Origin: Erythrobacteraceae bacterium
GTDB lineage: Bacteria; Pseudomonadota; Alphaproteobacteria; Sphingomonadales; Sphingomonadaceae
DNA length: 33,854 bases
NCBI GenBank assembly: GCA_027487015.1
Contig: JAIYEK010000296.1
Coordinates: 1 to 33,854, forward strand
Direction: 5' to 3'
Made by a program: the position numbers and the translations under genes. Positions 1-7,298 of the stretch are shown piece after piece. Position 1 is the stretch's first letter; each line of letters begins with the position of its first letter. The notes under the pieces are model-generated. The model made no database searches. It saw only the letters and a program-made list of their open reading frames with translations, and was not told where the DNA came from.

Positions 1-1143
1 CGCCCGCTTGGCGTGGTGGCGGTGAAGGTCGAGTTCGACAGCCTCGAGGCCAAGTGGCGCAATGCCGAGGACGGGGTGTTCGTCACCGATCCCGGCGGGA
101 TCGTGCTGCTCGCCAGCAATCCCGACTGGCGGTTCCGGGCCGCCGCGAGCAGCGCCAGCCGCGATCCGGCGCGCGACGCGGTGCGCTTCGGGGTGGCCGA
201 ACCCAAGCCGCTCAAGCTGCCTAGTGGTGCCTCGCCGGTGCGGCTGATCGAGAAGATCCAGCCGATCACGCCGGTGGGGTGGGAGCTGCACTTGCTCGCC
301 GACCCTTCGCCGCGCGTGTCGGTGGCGCTGGCGAACGGACGGCTGGCGGGCGTGGTGGCGCTGGCGCTGCTGCTGCTTGCGGGTGCGGGGGCGTGGCAGT
401 GGCAACGCCAGCGCGAGGCGCGCGCCGCGGCCCGTGTCGCCGCCCAGACGGCCGCCTTGCGCGAGCAGTTGCAGCAGGCCAACCGGCTCGCGACGCTCGG
501 CCAGATCACCGCCGGGCTCGGCCACGAGATCCGCCAGCCGCTCGCCGCGATGCGGGTGTTTGCCGAGAACGGCGAGCGCCTCCTCGCCGCCGACCGCCCC
601 GGGGAAGCGTCCGCCAACTTCGCGCGCATCGCCGGGCTCGCCGGGCGGATTGGCGAGATCACCGAGGAACAGCTCCACTTCAGCCGCCGCTCAGCCGAGG
701 AGCCGCGCCTTGTCACCCTCGGCGAAGTGATCGACGGATCGCTGCTGCTCCTGCGGGACCAGATCCGCCATAAGAGCCTGACGCTCGAGGCCCCCGCCGC
801 CGAGCTTGCAGCGGTGAGCGTGCGGGCGCGCCCGGTCCAGCTAGAGCAGGTGCTGGTCAACCTGCTCCAGAATGCGGTGCAGGCCTGCAAGGACGGCGGG
901 CAGATCGTGCTCGCCATCGCTGACGAGGGCGCGCGGGTGCGGCTCAGTGTCACCGACAGCGGCCCCGGCGTGGCGCCCGAGGTGCGCGACGCGCTGTTCC
1001 AGCCCTTCGTCACTAGCAAGCCCGAAGGGATTGGCTTGGGGCTCGCCATCGCGCGCGACATCATGCGCCAGCTGGGCGGCGACCTGCTGCACGAGGACAC
1101 GCCCGGCGGCGCGCGCTTCACCATGGTCATGCCCGCCGCATGA
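1..1143 (+). CDS. dctB: C4-dicarboxylate-type sensor histidine kinase, 5' end outside window
   Basis: Membrane sensor kinase of a two-component system; it should autophosphorylate a histidine and pass the phosphate to the regulator encoded immediately downstream. The reading frame is open to the left edge, so the N-terminus is missing. Counting residues from position 13, 1-105 is the distal part of a periplasmic Cache-type sensor domain (it contains VFVTDPGGIVLLASNPDW, typical of DctB), 111-128 is a transmembrane helix, and a short coiled coil leads to the HisKA motif GHEIRQPLAAMR with phospho-acceptor His171. The ATPase domain follows, with N-box VNLLQNAVQA near 282, G1 DSGPGV near 315 and G2 GIGLGLAIA near 339. 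The stop overlaps the next start by 4 bases, so the pair is translationally coupled. No dicarboxylate transporter is in the window, so the ligand is inferred from family resemblance only. Confidence 0.88.
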   Translation, partial: RPLGVVAVKVEFDSLEAKWRNAEDGVFVTDPGGIVLLASNPDWRFRAAASSASRDPARDAVRFGVAEPKPLKLPSGASPVRLIEKIQPITPVGWELHLLADPSPRVSVALANGRLAGVVALALLLLAGAGAWQWQRQREARAAARVAAQTAALREQLQQANRLATLGQITAGLGHEIRQPLAAMRVFAENGERLLAADRPGEASANFARIAGLAGRIGEITEEQLHFSRRSAEEPRLVTLGEVIDGSLLLLRDQIRHKSLTLEAPAAELAAVSVRARPVQLEQVLVNLLQNAVQACKDGGQIVLAIADEGARVRLSVTDSGPGVAPEVRDALFQPFVTSKPEGIGLGLAIARDIMRQLGGDLLHEDTPGGARFTMVMPAA

Positions 1144-2477
1144 GCGCCCCGGCTCCCCCCCTTCAGGTCGCGCTGGTCGAGGACGATCCGCCGCTGCGCG
1201 AGGCGACGATGCAGGCTCTTGTGCTTGAAGGGGCCGAGGTCACCGCCTTCCCCGATGCGCGCGCGGCGCTGGCGTGGCTCGATGCCGATTACCCCGGCGT
1301 GGTGGTCAGCGATGTGCGCATGCCGGGGATCGACGGGATCGCCTTCTTCGCAGCCCTGCGCGACGTTGACCCCGATCTGCCGGTGATCCTGACCACCGGG
1401 CACGGCGATGTCGCGATGGCGGTGGCAGCGCTGAAGAATGGCGCGGCGGATTTCCTGACCAAGCCCTATTCCTCGGCCGACCTGATCCGCGCCGTGCGCT
1501 CAGCGGCCGAGCGTCGCACTCTGGCGCTGGAGAACCGCGCCCTGAGAGAGGCGGCGGGGCGCAGTGCGGAAGGGCCGATCCCCGGCAGCTCGGCTGCGGC
1601 ACAGCGGCTGCGCTCGGTGATCGAGGGCGTCGCGCGCTCGGAGATCGACGTGGTGCTGACCGGCCCCGCGGGCACCGGCAAGAGCCACGCCGCGCGCCTG
1701 ATCCACGATTGCAGCCCGCGCCGCAGCCGCCCCTTCGTGACCGTCGATGCTGGCGTGCTCGCGCACGAGGATGCCGAATTGCTCCTGTTCGGGCGCGATC
1801 CCGGGGCGGGGCCGGGCGGGGGCCTGTCGCGCACCGGCCTGATCGAGCGCGCCAATGGCGGCACCCTGTTCCTCGACGAGGTCGCCGCGGCCGACGCTGT
1901 GCTGACCGCGCGGCTGCTGTCGCTGGTCGAGACGCGGCAGGTGATGCCCATCGGCGTGGTGCGCGCGCGGCCGCTCAACATCCGCATCATCATCGCCCGG
2001 CTCACCGAGGATACCGGTGCGGGCGAGACTGATGCGCGCGATCCGCTGTGGCACCGGCTCGGCGCGGTGCAGATCGCCTTCCCCCCCTTGCGCGAGCGGC
2101 GCGAGGACGTGCCCGAGATCTTCCGCCTGTTCGTCGCCCGCCATGCGCGCGAGACCGGCGTGCCTGCGCCTCCGATCGGCGCGGCGGAATGGCGGCACGT
2201 CCAGACCCATGGCTGGCCGGGCAATCTCCACGAGCTTTCGGGCTTCGCGCGCGCCTTCGTGCTCGGCCTGTCCGACCTCGGCGCGCCGCCCGCAGGCTTG
2301 GCCGAGCAGCGCCCGCTCCACCAGATCGTCGCGGATTTCGAGCGCACCGTGCTCGAAGACGCGCTGCGCCAGTGCCGCGGCGACATTGCGGTCTTGCAGG
2401 CGATGCTGCAAACGCCGAGGAAGACGATCTACGACAAGCTAGCGAAATACGACCTGAAGCCGGCGCGCTTCCGGTAG
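1140..2477 (+). CDS. dctD: DctD-like NtrC-family response regulator lacking the GAFTGA loop
   Basis: Cytoplasmic response regulator, 445 aa, partner of the upstream kinase. The receiver domain (residues 8-125) has acidic pocket D14/D15, phospho-acceptor Asp58 (SDVRMPG), Thr85 and Lys108. An AAA+ domain follows (about 148-370), with Walker A GPAGTGKS at 175-182, Walker B GTLFLDEV at 241-248 and the arginine-rich PPLRERRED near 315-323. The C-terminal Fis-type helix-turn-helix ends in PRKTIYDKLAKYDL. Compared with true sigma-54 activators, the segment after LLLFGRD (residues 214-220) should read GAFTGA but is a Gly-rich stretch, GAGPGGG. The contact loop for sigma-54 is therefore absent, and the protein may act without RpoN or have another output. 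It is translationally coupled to the kinase by an ATGA overlap. The symbol reflects overall similarity; function as a C4-dicarboxylate regulator is not proven here. Confidence 0.85.
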   Translation: MSAPAPPLQVALVEDDPPLREATMQALVLEGAEVTAFPDARAALAWLDADYPGVVVSDVRMPGIDGIAFFAALRDVDPDLPVILTTGHGDVAMAVAALKNGAADFLTKPYSSADLIRAVRSAAERRTLALENRALREAAGRSAEGPIPGSSAAAQRLRSVIEGVARSEIDVVLTGPAGTGKSHAARLIHDCSPRRSRPFVTVDAGVLAHEDAELLLFGRDPGAGPGGGLSRTGLIERANGGTLFLDEVAAADAVLTARLLSLVETRQVMPIGVVRARPLNIRIIIARLTEDTGAGETDARDPLWHRLGAVQIAFPPLRERREDVPEIFRLFVARHARETGVPAPPIGAAEWRHVQTHGWPGNLHELSGFARAFVLGLSDLGAPPAGLAEQRPLHQIVADFERTVLEDALRQCRGDIAVLQAMLQTPRKTIYDKLAKYDLKPARFR

Positions 2478-2523
2478 GGGCGGCTTTGCGCTCTCGGGGC
2501 GATCAGGGTCCTCGGAAAGGCGG

Positions 2524-2596
<73 letters not shown>

Positions 2597-2630
2597 TTCC
2601 CGTTCCCGGCCACTAACTCCAATCCGTCGC

Positions 2631-2656
2631 GCCCTCAAGTAGCGAAGCGGTAGGGC
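2631..2656 (-). terminator. Candidate terminator hairpin for the rarA cluster
   Basis: A GCCCT...AGGGC inverted repeat begins three bases after the stop of the DUF429-like gene (minus strand). The interior is partly self-complementary. There is no clear T-tract, so intrinsic termination is only possible, not shown. Confidence 0.35.
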
Positions 2657-2658
2657 AA

Positions 2659-3543
2659 CTAAAACGCGCCGAAAGTCCACCCTTCGGTGCGGGCTACGTC
2701 CGGGGTGAGGCCCTCGGGGTGCCACAGCGCGCGCTCTGTGTGGACGCGGCGCAGCCAGGCGGCGGTGAGGAGGGCGTCGGAGGAATGGTCGTCGATCGCG
2801 CCGGTTCCCTTGACCGGGGGCGAGCCGAGCGCGTCGAGGGCATCGTTCAGCCCCTCATACGTGCGCAGCTTGGTCGCAGCGCCCGTTACCCCGCCGAGCC
2901 GCGCGGCCATCGAGGTGTAGATTTCGGTCACCACCGAGCCCTCGTCCGGCAGCGGGTCGACCGGCCACACCGGCACGCGGCCGCCAAGGCGGTGGAGCAT
3001 CCGCATGCCCGTAAGGCTCGACTTGCCGACTTGCGCCGCGCCCACGAGGTTGAAATTGCTCACGGGCCGCACGCCCTGAGTGCGCTGGGCGTGCTCGGCG
3101 AGGCGGAAACGGCCTTCGCGGGTTGCGGCGCCGGGCAAGAGGAAGCGGTCGCCCTCGACCCCCGCGCCATGGCGGAAATAGCGCGCGGCCTCGGGATGGG
3201 CGAGGAATGCGCCCGCTTCGAGATGCGGATGACCCACGCACAACCCGTCGATGAGTGCCCAAAGACCGCGCGCATCTGAAGGGCTGGCGTCCCATCCGGG
3301 GAAGAAGGAGCCGGCATCATGGAACGGCAGCGAAATGCCGAGATCGAGGCCCACCAGCGTCGGCACCTCCAGCCCCGCAAGCAGCGCTAGCACCTCGCCG
3401 CGCGCCCATCCCTTGGGATCTGGCGGGGCGAACAGGACCGGGGGGCCGCCGGTCGCCTGCGCGAAGGCCACCGCGATGCCCTTCTGGCGCGGGCCCTTGG
3501 CACCCGACCAGTCGACCGCAAGGAACTGCGCGAAGCGGGTCAC
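2659..3543 (-). CDS. DUF429-like protein, possible RNase H-fold nuclease
   Basis: Uncharacterised protein of about 294 aa. The N-terminus holds FLAVDWSGAKG, followed by VGLDLGISLP in a second strand, and the C-terminal part has DDHSSDALLTAAW. This spacing of an early Asp, a second acidic strand and a late DD...DA helix resembles DUF429 proteins, which are predicted to have an RNase H-like fold. No signal peptide or membrane segment is visible, so it should be cytoplasmic. The start is uncertain: GTG at 3543 overlaps the upstream stop as GTGA, matching the 4-base junctions elsewhere in this cluster; another in-frame GTG lies at 3552. It is the last gene of rarA > YjbR-like > lipoprotein > this. 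The family assignment is by motif impression and is moderate; nuclease activity is inference. Confidence 0.6.
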   Translation of the reverse strand: MTRFAQFLAVDWSGAKGPRQKGIAVAFAQATGGPPVLFAPPDPKGWARGEVLALLAGLEVPTLVGLDLGISLPFHDAGSFFPGWDASPSDARGLWALIDGLCVGHPHLEAGAFLAHPEAARYFRHGAGVEGDRFLLPGAATREGRFRLAEHAQRTQGVRPVSNFNLVGAAQVGKSSLTGMRMLHRLGGRVPVWPVDPLPDEGSVVTEIYTSMAARLGGVTGAATKLRTYEGLNDALDALGSPPVKGTGAIDDHSSDALLTAAWLRRVHTERALWHPEGLTPDVARTEGWTFGAF

Positions 3544-4319
3544 TCCGCGCACGGGCCGGGTGCGACCTGCCAGCGCGCGCTTTCAGCGGCATGGAAGGTG
3601 CTCGGGCCGACAATAGCTGCGTCGGCGCTCAGTTGCTGTCCCTCGAAACTGATGTTGACGCAGGTCTCGCCCGTCCAGCTGCTGATCGACCAGTCGCCGA
3701 TCCGGTCGGTGAAGACCTCTGGTTCGATGATCACGAAATCAGCGCCTTCGCCTTCAGAGCGGCTGGTCTCTCCGCCGATCCTTGCCAGCCCATCGGCACG
3801 GACCTCCCAGACGGCAAAGCCGCTAAGTGCACCGAACTCGGAGAACTCCACGCTGGCGAAGCGTCCCCCGCCGGGCGAGAAGACCGGCTTGACCCCGGTT
3901 TCGATCACCGTGCCTTTCCTGGCGCGGTCGAAGATCGTGTAGCCGAACGCTTCGTAGGCATCCCACTCCCACCCGAGCAGACGGTCCGGCACGAGCCACG
4001 CCATCGCGTCGATTGCGTGAACCCCAACATTGTTTTCGCAGACGGTCTCGCCCGAAGCAGTGAGCAGCGCCATCTCCAACGCGCTGGCTTTCGCGATCTG
4101 GCGGAATGCCTTGGGGACCGTGACCGGATTATCTGGCAGTGGGTCGTCCTCGTGCCGCACATGCTGCGCGTCGCAGCGTGCAATGTCCGGCGCGCCGACG
4201 GGGGCGGCCTTGGGCGAGGCCTTGTCTGAGGGCGCAGCGGCAGGCGCGGCAGGATCCGCCCTGCAACCGGCCAGCGCCAGCGCAGCAACGCCGAGCATGA
4301 GCGGAAGGCGCCCCGTCAT
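3540..4319 (-). CDS. Predicted lipoprotein of unknown function
   Basis: 259 aa with a bacterial lipoprotein signal peptide: a short basic start, a hydrophobic core and lipobox LAGC with Cys19. A low-complexity Ala/Pro linker (residues 20-45) leads to a mixed alpha/beta domain of about 210 residues that I do not recognise. The mature part has cysteines near 49, 94 and 223 and near the C-terminus, which could pair in the periplasm. The start overlaps the stop of the YjbR-like gene as ATGA, and its own stop overlaps the DUF429-like gene. This arrangement predicts one transcript with the repair gene rarA, which is unexpected for an envelope protein. No function can be assigned. Confidence 0.75.
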   Translation of the reverse strand: MTGRLPLMLGVAALALAGCRADPAAPAAAPSDKASPKAAPVGAPDIARCDAQHVRHEDDPLPDNPVTVPKAFRQIAKASALEMALLTASGETVCENNVGVHAIDAMAWLVPDRLLGWEWDAYEAFGYTIFDRARKGTVIETGVKPVFSPGGGRFASVEFSEFGALSGFAVWEVRADGLARIGGETSRSEGEGADFVIIEPEVFTDRIGDWSISSWTGETCVNISFEGQQLSADAAIVGPSTFHAAESARWQVAPGPCAE

Positions 4320-4672
4320 CGCTTGCGCTTGACCACCGGCTTCATTGCCGCCGCCTGTTCCTGCGCCAATCGGATCATGTCGCGCACGCGTTCGGGATCG
4401 GGGCTGTTATAGCGCACCAGTACCGCCGGATAGCCCTCGTAATGCGGGGTCTGCCAGAAGGTTTCGGGGCCCGTCGCCATCAGCATCTCGGCGGTGGCGA
4501 TGTCGATGTGGAGCACGAAGGAGGTATCGCTCTCGCGCCCCGTGCCGAGAATCGCGCGGCCATTGGCGGCGATCTTGACTGCGGGCTTGCCGTAGCTTTG
4601 CGAAAGCTCGGTGCCCGGCAGGGTCAGCGCGAAGTCGCGCGCGGCCTCCCAGCTGTCCAGCGCGCCGGTCAT
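4316..4672 (-). CDS. MmcQ/YjbR family protein
   Basis: A 118-aa protein of the MmcQ/YjbR family, small DNA-binding-like proteins with a CyaY-like fold and mostly unknown roles. Recognisable pieces are the N-terminal ALTLPGTELSQSYGKPAVKI, the central GRAILGTG...SFVLHID strand region and the late HYEGYPAVLVRY segment, followed by a basic tail (KPVVKRKR). The length is normal for the family. The start at 4672 is chosen because ATG overlaps the rarA stop as ATGA; a longer in-frame extension upstream lies wholly inside rarA and looks like noise. Translational coupling to rarA and to the downstream lipoprotein is likely. Function in DNA metabolism is suggested by the family and the neighbour only. 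Confidence 0.85.
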   Translation of the reverse strand: MTGALDSWEAARDFALTLPGTELSQSYGKPAVKIAANGRAILGTGRESDTSFVLHIDIATAEMLMATGPETFWQTPHYEGYPAVLVRYNSPDPERVRDMIRLAQEQAAAMKPVVKRKR

Positions 4673-5985
4673 CCCCGCTCCCCCCGCAGCTTGTCCCAAT
4701 AATCGAGGCGCTTCCTCACCTCGCGCTCGAAACCGCGCTCCACCGGCGCGTAGAACTGCTCGGGCGCCATGCCTTCGGGCCAGTAATTGTCGCCCGAAAA
4801 GCCCTCGGGCGTGTCGTGGTCGTAGGTGTAGCCCTTGCCGTAGCCGAGCTTTTCCATGAGCCCGGTCGCCGGGTTGACGATGTTCATCGGCGGCATCAGG
4901 CTGCCGGTTTCCTTGGCCGATTTCCACGCCGCCTTCTGCGCCAGATAGACCGCGTTCGATTTGGGTGCGGTGGCGAGGTAGAGGCAGGCCTGCACCAGCG
5001 CCAGCTCGCCTTCGGGGCTGCCCAAGAAGCGGTAGGCCTCCATCGCCGCCATGCACTGGGGCAGGGCCTGCGGGTCGGCCATGCCGATATCCTCCACCGC
5101 CATGCGCACCAGCCGCCGGGCGAGGAACAGCGGCTCCTCGCCCGCGACCAGCATCCGCGCGAGCCAATAGAGCGCCGCCTGCGGATCGCTCCCGCGCACC
5201 GACTTATGGAGCGCCGAAATGAGGTTGTAATGCCCGTCGCGGTCCTTGTCGTAGACCGCGACGCGGCGCTGCAGAAAGCCCCCTAGACCCGCTGGGTCGA
5301 GGGCCTCCTTCAGCTCGGCCGAATAGAGCGTCTCGGCCTGCCCCAGCAGGAAGCGCCCGTCGCCGTCGGCCTGCGCTATCAGCGCCTCGCGGGCCTCCGG
5401 GGTGAGGGGGAGGGGGCCTTCGAGGTCTTCCGCCTTCTCCAGCAGAGACGCCAGCGCAGCCTCGTCCAGCCGGTTCAGCACCAGCACCTGCGCACGGCTG
5501 AGGAGCGCGGCGTTGAGGGCAAAGCTTGGGTTCTCGGTGGTCGCGCCCACCAGCGTCACCACCCCGCGCTCGACGAAGGGGAGGAAGCCGTCCTGTTGCG
5601 CACGGTTGAAGCGGTGGATCTCGTCCACGAAGAGCAGCGTCTTGCGGCCCGCTTTGGCCATCTTCTCAGCCTCGGCGAAGGCCTGCTTCAAGTCCGCCAC
5701 GCCCGAGAAAACCGCGCTGATCGCGGCGTAACGCATCCCCACCGCGTCCGCGAGCAGGCGCGCGATCGAGGTCTTGCCGGTCCCAGGCGGCCCCCAAAGG
5801 ATCATGCTGGAAAGCCGTCCCGCCGCCACCATCCGCCCGATTGCGCCCTCGGGGCCGGTCAGGTGCTCCTGCCCCACCACCTCGGTGAGCGTACGGGGGC
5901 GCAGACGGTCGGCGAGCGGCGCGTCGGCGGCGGGCGCATCTTGGCGCGGGCCCTCGGGGGCGTCTTGTCCGAACAGGTCAGCCAT
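4669..5985 (-). CDS. rarA: Replication-associated recombination protein A (AAA+ ATPase)
   Basis: 438-aa cytoplasmic AAA+ ATPase of the RarA/MgsA/WRNIP1 family, which acts at stalled replication forks and interacts with SSB. Residues 26-42 (LRPRTLTEVVGQEHLTG) are the family N-terminal signature. Walker A GPPGTGKT is at 65-72, Walker B is LLFVDEIHRFNRAQQD, and sensor 1 is GATTENPSFALN. The C-terminal tetramerisation region contains HKSVRGSDPQAALYWLARM and the family-typical DHDTPEGFSGDNYWPEG. Length is normal. It is the first gene of a minus-strand cluster with 4-base overlaps and is divergent from padR across about 120 bases. I see no LexA-type site in that spacer. Confidence 0.96.
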   Translation of the reverse strand: MADLFGQDAPEGPRQDAPAADAPLADRLRPRTLTEVVGQEHLTGPEGAIGRMVAAGRLSSMILWGPPGTGKTSIARLLADAVGMRYAAISAVFSGVADLKQAFAEAEKMAKAGRKTLLFVDEIHRFNRAQQDGFLPFVERGVVTLVGATTENPSFALNAALLSRAQVLVLNRLDEAALASLLEKAEDLEGPLPLTPEAREALIAQADGDGRFLLGQAETLYSAELKEALDPAGLGGFLQRRVAVYDKDRDGHYNLISALHKSVRGSDPQAALYWLARMLVAGEEPLFLARRLVRMAVEDIGMADPQALPQCMAAMEAYRFLGSPEGELALVQACLYLATAPKSNAVYLAQKAAWKSAKETGSLMPPMNIVNPATGLMEKLGYGKGYTYDHDTPEGFSGDNYWPEGMAPEQFYAPVERGFEREVRKRLDYWDKLRGERG

Positions 5986-6047
5986 TGGTCGGACGTGATA
6001 GGCCGGTCGGCGGAAAAGGGAACCGCTGCCGGTGCGGCATCTTGCAA

Positions 6048-6089
6048 AGATAGGTCTAAGATATATCTTGGGCGTATCGCAGATATATC
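6048..6089. promoter_or_regulatory. Phased palindromic operator upstream of padR
   Basis: The padR 5' region holds a perfect palindrome AAGATATATCTT at 6058-6069, a second GATATATC core at 6082-6089 and a weaker AGATAGGTCT at 6048-6057. Their centres are 11 and 22 bp apart, that is one and two helical turns. A strong ribosome-binding site, AAGGAGG, lies at 6091-6097. PadR regulators commonly bind A/T-rich dyads upstream of their own gene, so autoregulation is the likely role. Confidence 0.65.
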
Positions 6090-6104
6090 CAAGGAGGAAC
6101 GCAC

Positions 6105-6776
6105 ATGACCTGGAACCGGTACGGCCGCGGCGGCGGCTGGGAGAAATTCGCCGAAACGATGGCGATGATGGCGATGCAGAACGCCGGAAACATGAACTTC
6201 GGCGGCCCCGGCTTCAAGGCCCGCGCACGCTGGCGCGAGGATGGCCCCTTCGGCGGCGAGGACGCGGCCGAGCGCGGCGAGGGCGAAGGTGAAGAGCGCG
6301 GCCGCCGTGGTCGCCGCGGACGGATGTTCGCGCAGGGCGAGCTGCGCCTCGCGCTGCTGGCGCTGATCGCGGAAAACCCCTCGCACGGCTACGAACTCAT
6401 CAAGGCGATCGAGGAAATGACCGGCGGCGGCTACGCCCCGAGCCCGGGCGCGGTCTACCCGACGCTCCAGCTGCTCGAGGATGAGGGCGCGATCCAAGAA
6501 GCCGAGGCCGAGGGCGCGAAGAAGCCCTTCACCGCCACCGCGCAGGGCAATGCGGAGCTCGAAGACCGCAAGGTCGAGGTCGAAGCCCTGATGCGCCGCC
6601 TCGGTCGCCACGGCGAACGCACGACCACGGTCCGCTCGCACGATCTGTTCCGCGCGATGGGGAACCTGGGCTCCGTGCTCAAGAACCGCGCACGGGCGGG
6701 CAAGCTCGACGAGGCGACCATCAACGAGATCGTCGACATGATCGACGAGATGGCCAAGCGCATCGAGCGCCTGTGA
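6105..6776 (+). CDS. PadR family transcriptional regulator
   Basis: 223-aa cytoplasmic DNA-binding repressor. Residues 1-75 are a Gly/Arg/Glu-rich low-complexity extension. The PadR winged helix runs from about 78 to 150, with LRLALLALIAENPSHGYEL, the recognition-helix segment SPGAVYPTLQLLEDEG and the wing ending in AKKPFTATAQGNAEL. A C-terminal helical region (about 160-223) should form the dimer interface. The start is fixed by AAGGAGG seven bases upstream of the ATG. The likely operator sits just before the ribosome-binding site. A membrane-protein gene follows on the same strand, and PadR proteins often control adjacent membrane or transport genes, so that gene is the obvious candidate target. 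The inducer is unknown. Confidence 0.93.
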   Translation: MTWNRYGRGGGWEKFAETMAMMAMQNAGNMNFGGPGFKARARWREDGPFGGEDAAERGEGEGEERGRRGRRGRMFAQGELRLALLALIAENPSHGYELIKAIEEMTGGGYAPSPGAVYPTLQLLEDEGAIQEAEAEGAKKPFTATAQGNAELEDRKVEVEALMRRLGRHGERTTTVRSHDLFRAMGNLGSVLKNRARAGKLDEATINEIVDMIDEMAKRIERL

Positions 6777-6783
6777 CGTTACG

Positions 6784-6806
6784 GCACGCGCTGTTGCAGC
6801 GCGTGC
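6784..6806 (+). terminator. Hairpin after padR
   Basis: A perfect 10-bp stem, GCACGCGCTG paired with CAGCGCGTGC, around a TTG loop, starts eight bases after the padR stop. It is followed by AATAAA rather than a T-run. It probably terminates or attenuates padR transcription before the next gene, or stabilises the 3' end. Confidence 0.55.
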
Positions 6807-6863
6807 AATAAAGGCATATCCTCTCCCCCGTCCGGGTCGCATCGGATGGGGGAGGGGAAGCCC

Positions 6864-7298
6864 GTGACAGAGACAACCGCAAGCCGCACGCCGACGCCGT
6901 GGCACCTGTGGGTGGTGGGCGTGGTGACGCTGCTGTTCAATACCGTGGGGATCATCAGCTATCTGACCACCAGGCTCGGGATGCTCGCCGAGATGGGGCT
7001 GAAGCCCGATCAGATCGCTTTCATGAACAGCTATCCGGCGTGGGTCAGCGCATTCTGGGCGTTCGGCGTGTGGGGTGCGTTCGCCGGATCGGTGCTGTTG
7101 CTGGCGCGTTCGAAATGGGCAGCCTCGGCGATGGCCATTGCGCTGGTCGGCCTGATCGGCACGACTTTGGGCAATTACGTGATCCTCGATGTGCCCGCCT
7201 CAATGCAGGCCCCCGCGCTCGACGTCGCGATCTGGGTGGTGACGCTGTTCCTGCTGTTCTATTGCCGCAGGATGGTGACGGCCGGGGTGCTGAGGTAA
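6864..7298 (+). CDS. Four-helix integral membrane protein, unknown function
   Basis: About 144 aa with four predicted transmembrane helices: one near the N-terminus (WHLWVVGVVTLLFNTVGIIS), one around AWVSAFWAFGVWGAFAGSVL, one around AMAIALVGLIGTTLGNYVIL and one around AIWVVTLFLLFYC, followed by a short basic tail. GTG at 6864 is preferred because the GGAGG of GGGGGAGGGGAAG lies eight bases before it; an in-frame ATG at 6846 lies within and before that purine run. It is downstream of padR and separated from it by a strong hairpin. Its stop abuts, base to base, the stop of the convergent glycosyltransferase gene. I do not recognise the family beyond small 4-TM inner-membrane proteins. Confidence 0.78.
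   Translation: MTETTASRTPTPWHLWVVGVVTLLFNTVGIISYLTTRLGMLAEMGLKPDQIAFMNSYPAWVSAFWAFGVWGAFAGSVLLLARSKWAASAMAIALVGLIGTTLGNYVILDVPASMQAPALDVAIWVVTLFLLFYCRRMVTAGVLR

Noticed and set aside
5986-6047. LexA-type site for rarA
   Set aside because: The spacer holds no GTTC-N7-GTTC on either strand.
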